Source: Campylobacterales bacterium
GTDB taxonomy: Bacteria > Campylobacterota > Campylobacteria > Campylobacterales > QNZT01
Assembly: GCA_027023405.1 (NCBI GenBank)
Contig: JALVVN010000018.1
Span: 1-44,259, forward strand
Direction of reading: 5' to 3'
DNA: 44,259 nt
The position numbers were made by a program, and so were the translations under genes. Under the pieces are notes generated by a model. It was not told where the DNA came from. It worked only from the letters and a program-made list of their open reading frames with translations, and searched no databases. Shown piece by piece: positions 43,719 to 44,259 of this stretch; position 1 is the stretch's first letter, and every line of letters starts with the position of its first letter.

Positions 43719-44216
43719 ATGGTCGGGAAAAAAATGTTTTTTTTAAAGGCGCTGTTGCGTTCGGACAAATTGAGAGATCAGGTGAGTTTTGATGACTTTC
43801 TAGCTACCTATACGAAGGAGAAGCTGACAGCTTTTGCCAACTCCGATATTCACAATGATCGAGAGGGTGAAAAGGAGCTCAGCGGTGTGCTTTTTCATAT
43901 TGAGTGGAGTCGTGACGATCCGTTTTTTGTGAGAGAAGCAACTGATAAATTGGTTGAGAGTATCGGTTTTGAGATTCGCGAGCATGATGTCTTGGCAAAG
44001 TGGAGTGATGATGAGTTTTTGCTTATTTTACCAGAGTGTTCACTGGAGTCTGCAGACAAGATTGCCCATTTGATTAAAAGTATTGTAGAGAGTAAAAGTT
44101 TTGTCAATATGAGAGCAAAGCTGGAGTATGCAACGACGCAACACGAGAGTGATGATACACCGGATAGCTTTACTTCACGCCTCGAAAGAGAACTACACAA
44201 AGAGCAGGCGGCATAG
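43719..44216 (+). CDS. Stand-alone degenerate GGDEF-domain protein
   Basis: The 165-residue protein is a single GGDEF-like domain without sensor or membrane segments. The core shows the familiar pattern (IREHDVLAKW then SDDEF then LLILPEC), but the active-site motif reads SDDEF (residues 96-100) in place of GGDEF, and the usual early metal-binding D-x-D region is replaced by HIEW (about residue 60), so it is probably not an active diguanylate cyclase. The inhibitory-site motif RxxD is intact (R87, D90) five residues before SDDEF, so it could bind c-di-GMP as a receptor. The ATG at 43719 has AAAGGA upstream. It is 8 kb from the pel cluster, whose PelD has the same combination. Confidence 0.75.
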   Translation: MVGKKMFFLKALLRSDKLRDQVSFDDFLATYTKEKLTAFANSDIHNDREGEKELSGVLFHIEWSRDDPFFVREATDKLVESIGFEIREHDVLAKWSDDEFLLILPECSLESADKIAHLIKSIVESKSFVNMRAKLEYATTQHESDDTPDSFTSRLERELHKEQAA

Positions 44217-44217
44217 G

Positions 44218-44231
44218 GTAGGGGAACCTAC
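44218..44231 (+). terminator. Small hairpin after the GGDEF gene
   Basis: GTAGG/CCTAC with a GGAA (GNRA-type) tetraloop, beginning one base after the stop codon and followed by TTTG. The five-base stem is short, so this is only a possible terminator. Confidence 0.3.
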
Positions 44232-44259
44232 TTTGTGCTGTTTAGAAGTTTTCATCGGT

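Noticed and set aside
1-44259. CRISPR arrays, tRNA or rRNA genes, insertion sequences, prophage genes
   Set aside because: Looked for by eye along the window; no spaced repeats, no T-loop-like tRNA ends, no transposase, integrase or phage proteins were found.

Overview
The window looks like chromosomal DNA of a free-living campylobacterotal (epsilonproteobacterial) Gram-negative, probably a Sulfurimonas/Sulfurovum-type organism. Three things point there: protein sequences of that character, very tight operons with 4-base ATGA overlaps, and gene neighbourhoods that resemble Campylobacter as I recall them (bamD-lon beside fliW-proC; murJ-cysS-msbA-pyrD-M16 protease-dapA-enoyl reductase; a FapA/DUF342 gene-ruvA-ddl). 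No rRNA, tRNA, CRISPR, insertion sequence or prophage was seen.

Layout. 1-2460: an AT-rich two-TM orphan, an EI24 membrane protein, gmhA and a small outer-membrane barrel. 2424-7089 (minus): an envelope/proteostasis operon read bamD, lon, a 59-codon lipoprotein gene, cmoB, hotdog protein. 7216-8353 (plus): fliW-proC. 8386-23560 (minus): about 15 kb of minus-strand housekeeping genes: murJ, cysS, msbA, an AT-rich pair of membrane-anchored hypotheticals, pyrD, an M16 protease, dapA, an enoyl-ACP reductase-like SDR, pgsA, rseP, yggS, rpmB, a K+ channel, argJ, DUF465. 23561-23827: divergent control region. 23828-35343 (plus): a complete-looking Pel exopolysaccharide cluster ordered pelD-E-F-G-A and then two genes that together replace pelB. 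35415-38875 (plus): fapA-like, ruvA, ddl. 38980-39516: a PEBP lipoprotein. 39503-42619 (minus): trmN6-like, YkgJ-like, TPR lipoprotein, trpC. 42672-43379: kdsB. 43719-44216: a stand-alone degenerate GGDEF protein.

The most interesting unit is the pel cluster. It sits between murJ and the fapA-ruvA-ddl genes, which I recall as neighbours in Campylobacter, and it is visibly more AT-rich than both flanks. PelD keeps an RxxD c-di-GMP inhibitory-site motif, PelA keeps both the hydrolase Glu and the deacetylase Asp/His set, PelF keeps the GT4 EX7E motif, PelB is split into an inner-membrane-anchored TPR protein and a secreted TPR-barrel protein, and no PelC lipoprotein gene is present. This is a variant architecture of a known system (c-di-GMP-controlled synthesis and export of a cationic biofilm polysaccharide), not a wholly new one.

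Other points of note: two genes (EI24 and trmN6) whose extended -10 boxes sit so close to the ATG that their mRNAs may be leaderless; a recurring TGnTAnnAT promoter element; a small lipoprotein gene easily missed by annotation; a long imperfect hairpin at the kdsB 3' end; and a K+ channel whose RCK domain has lost the usual glycine-rich nucleotide motif.
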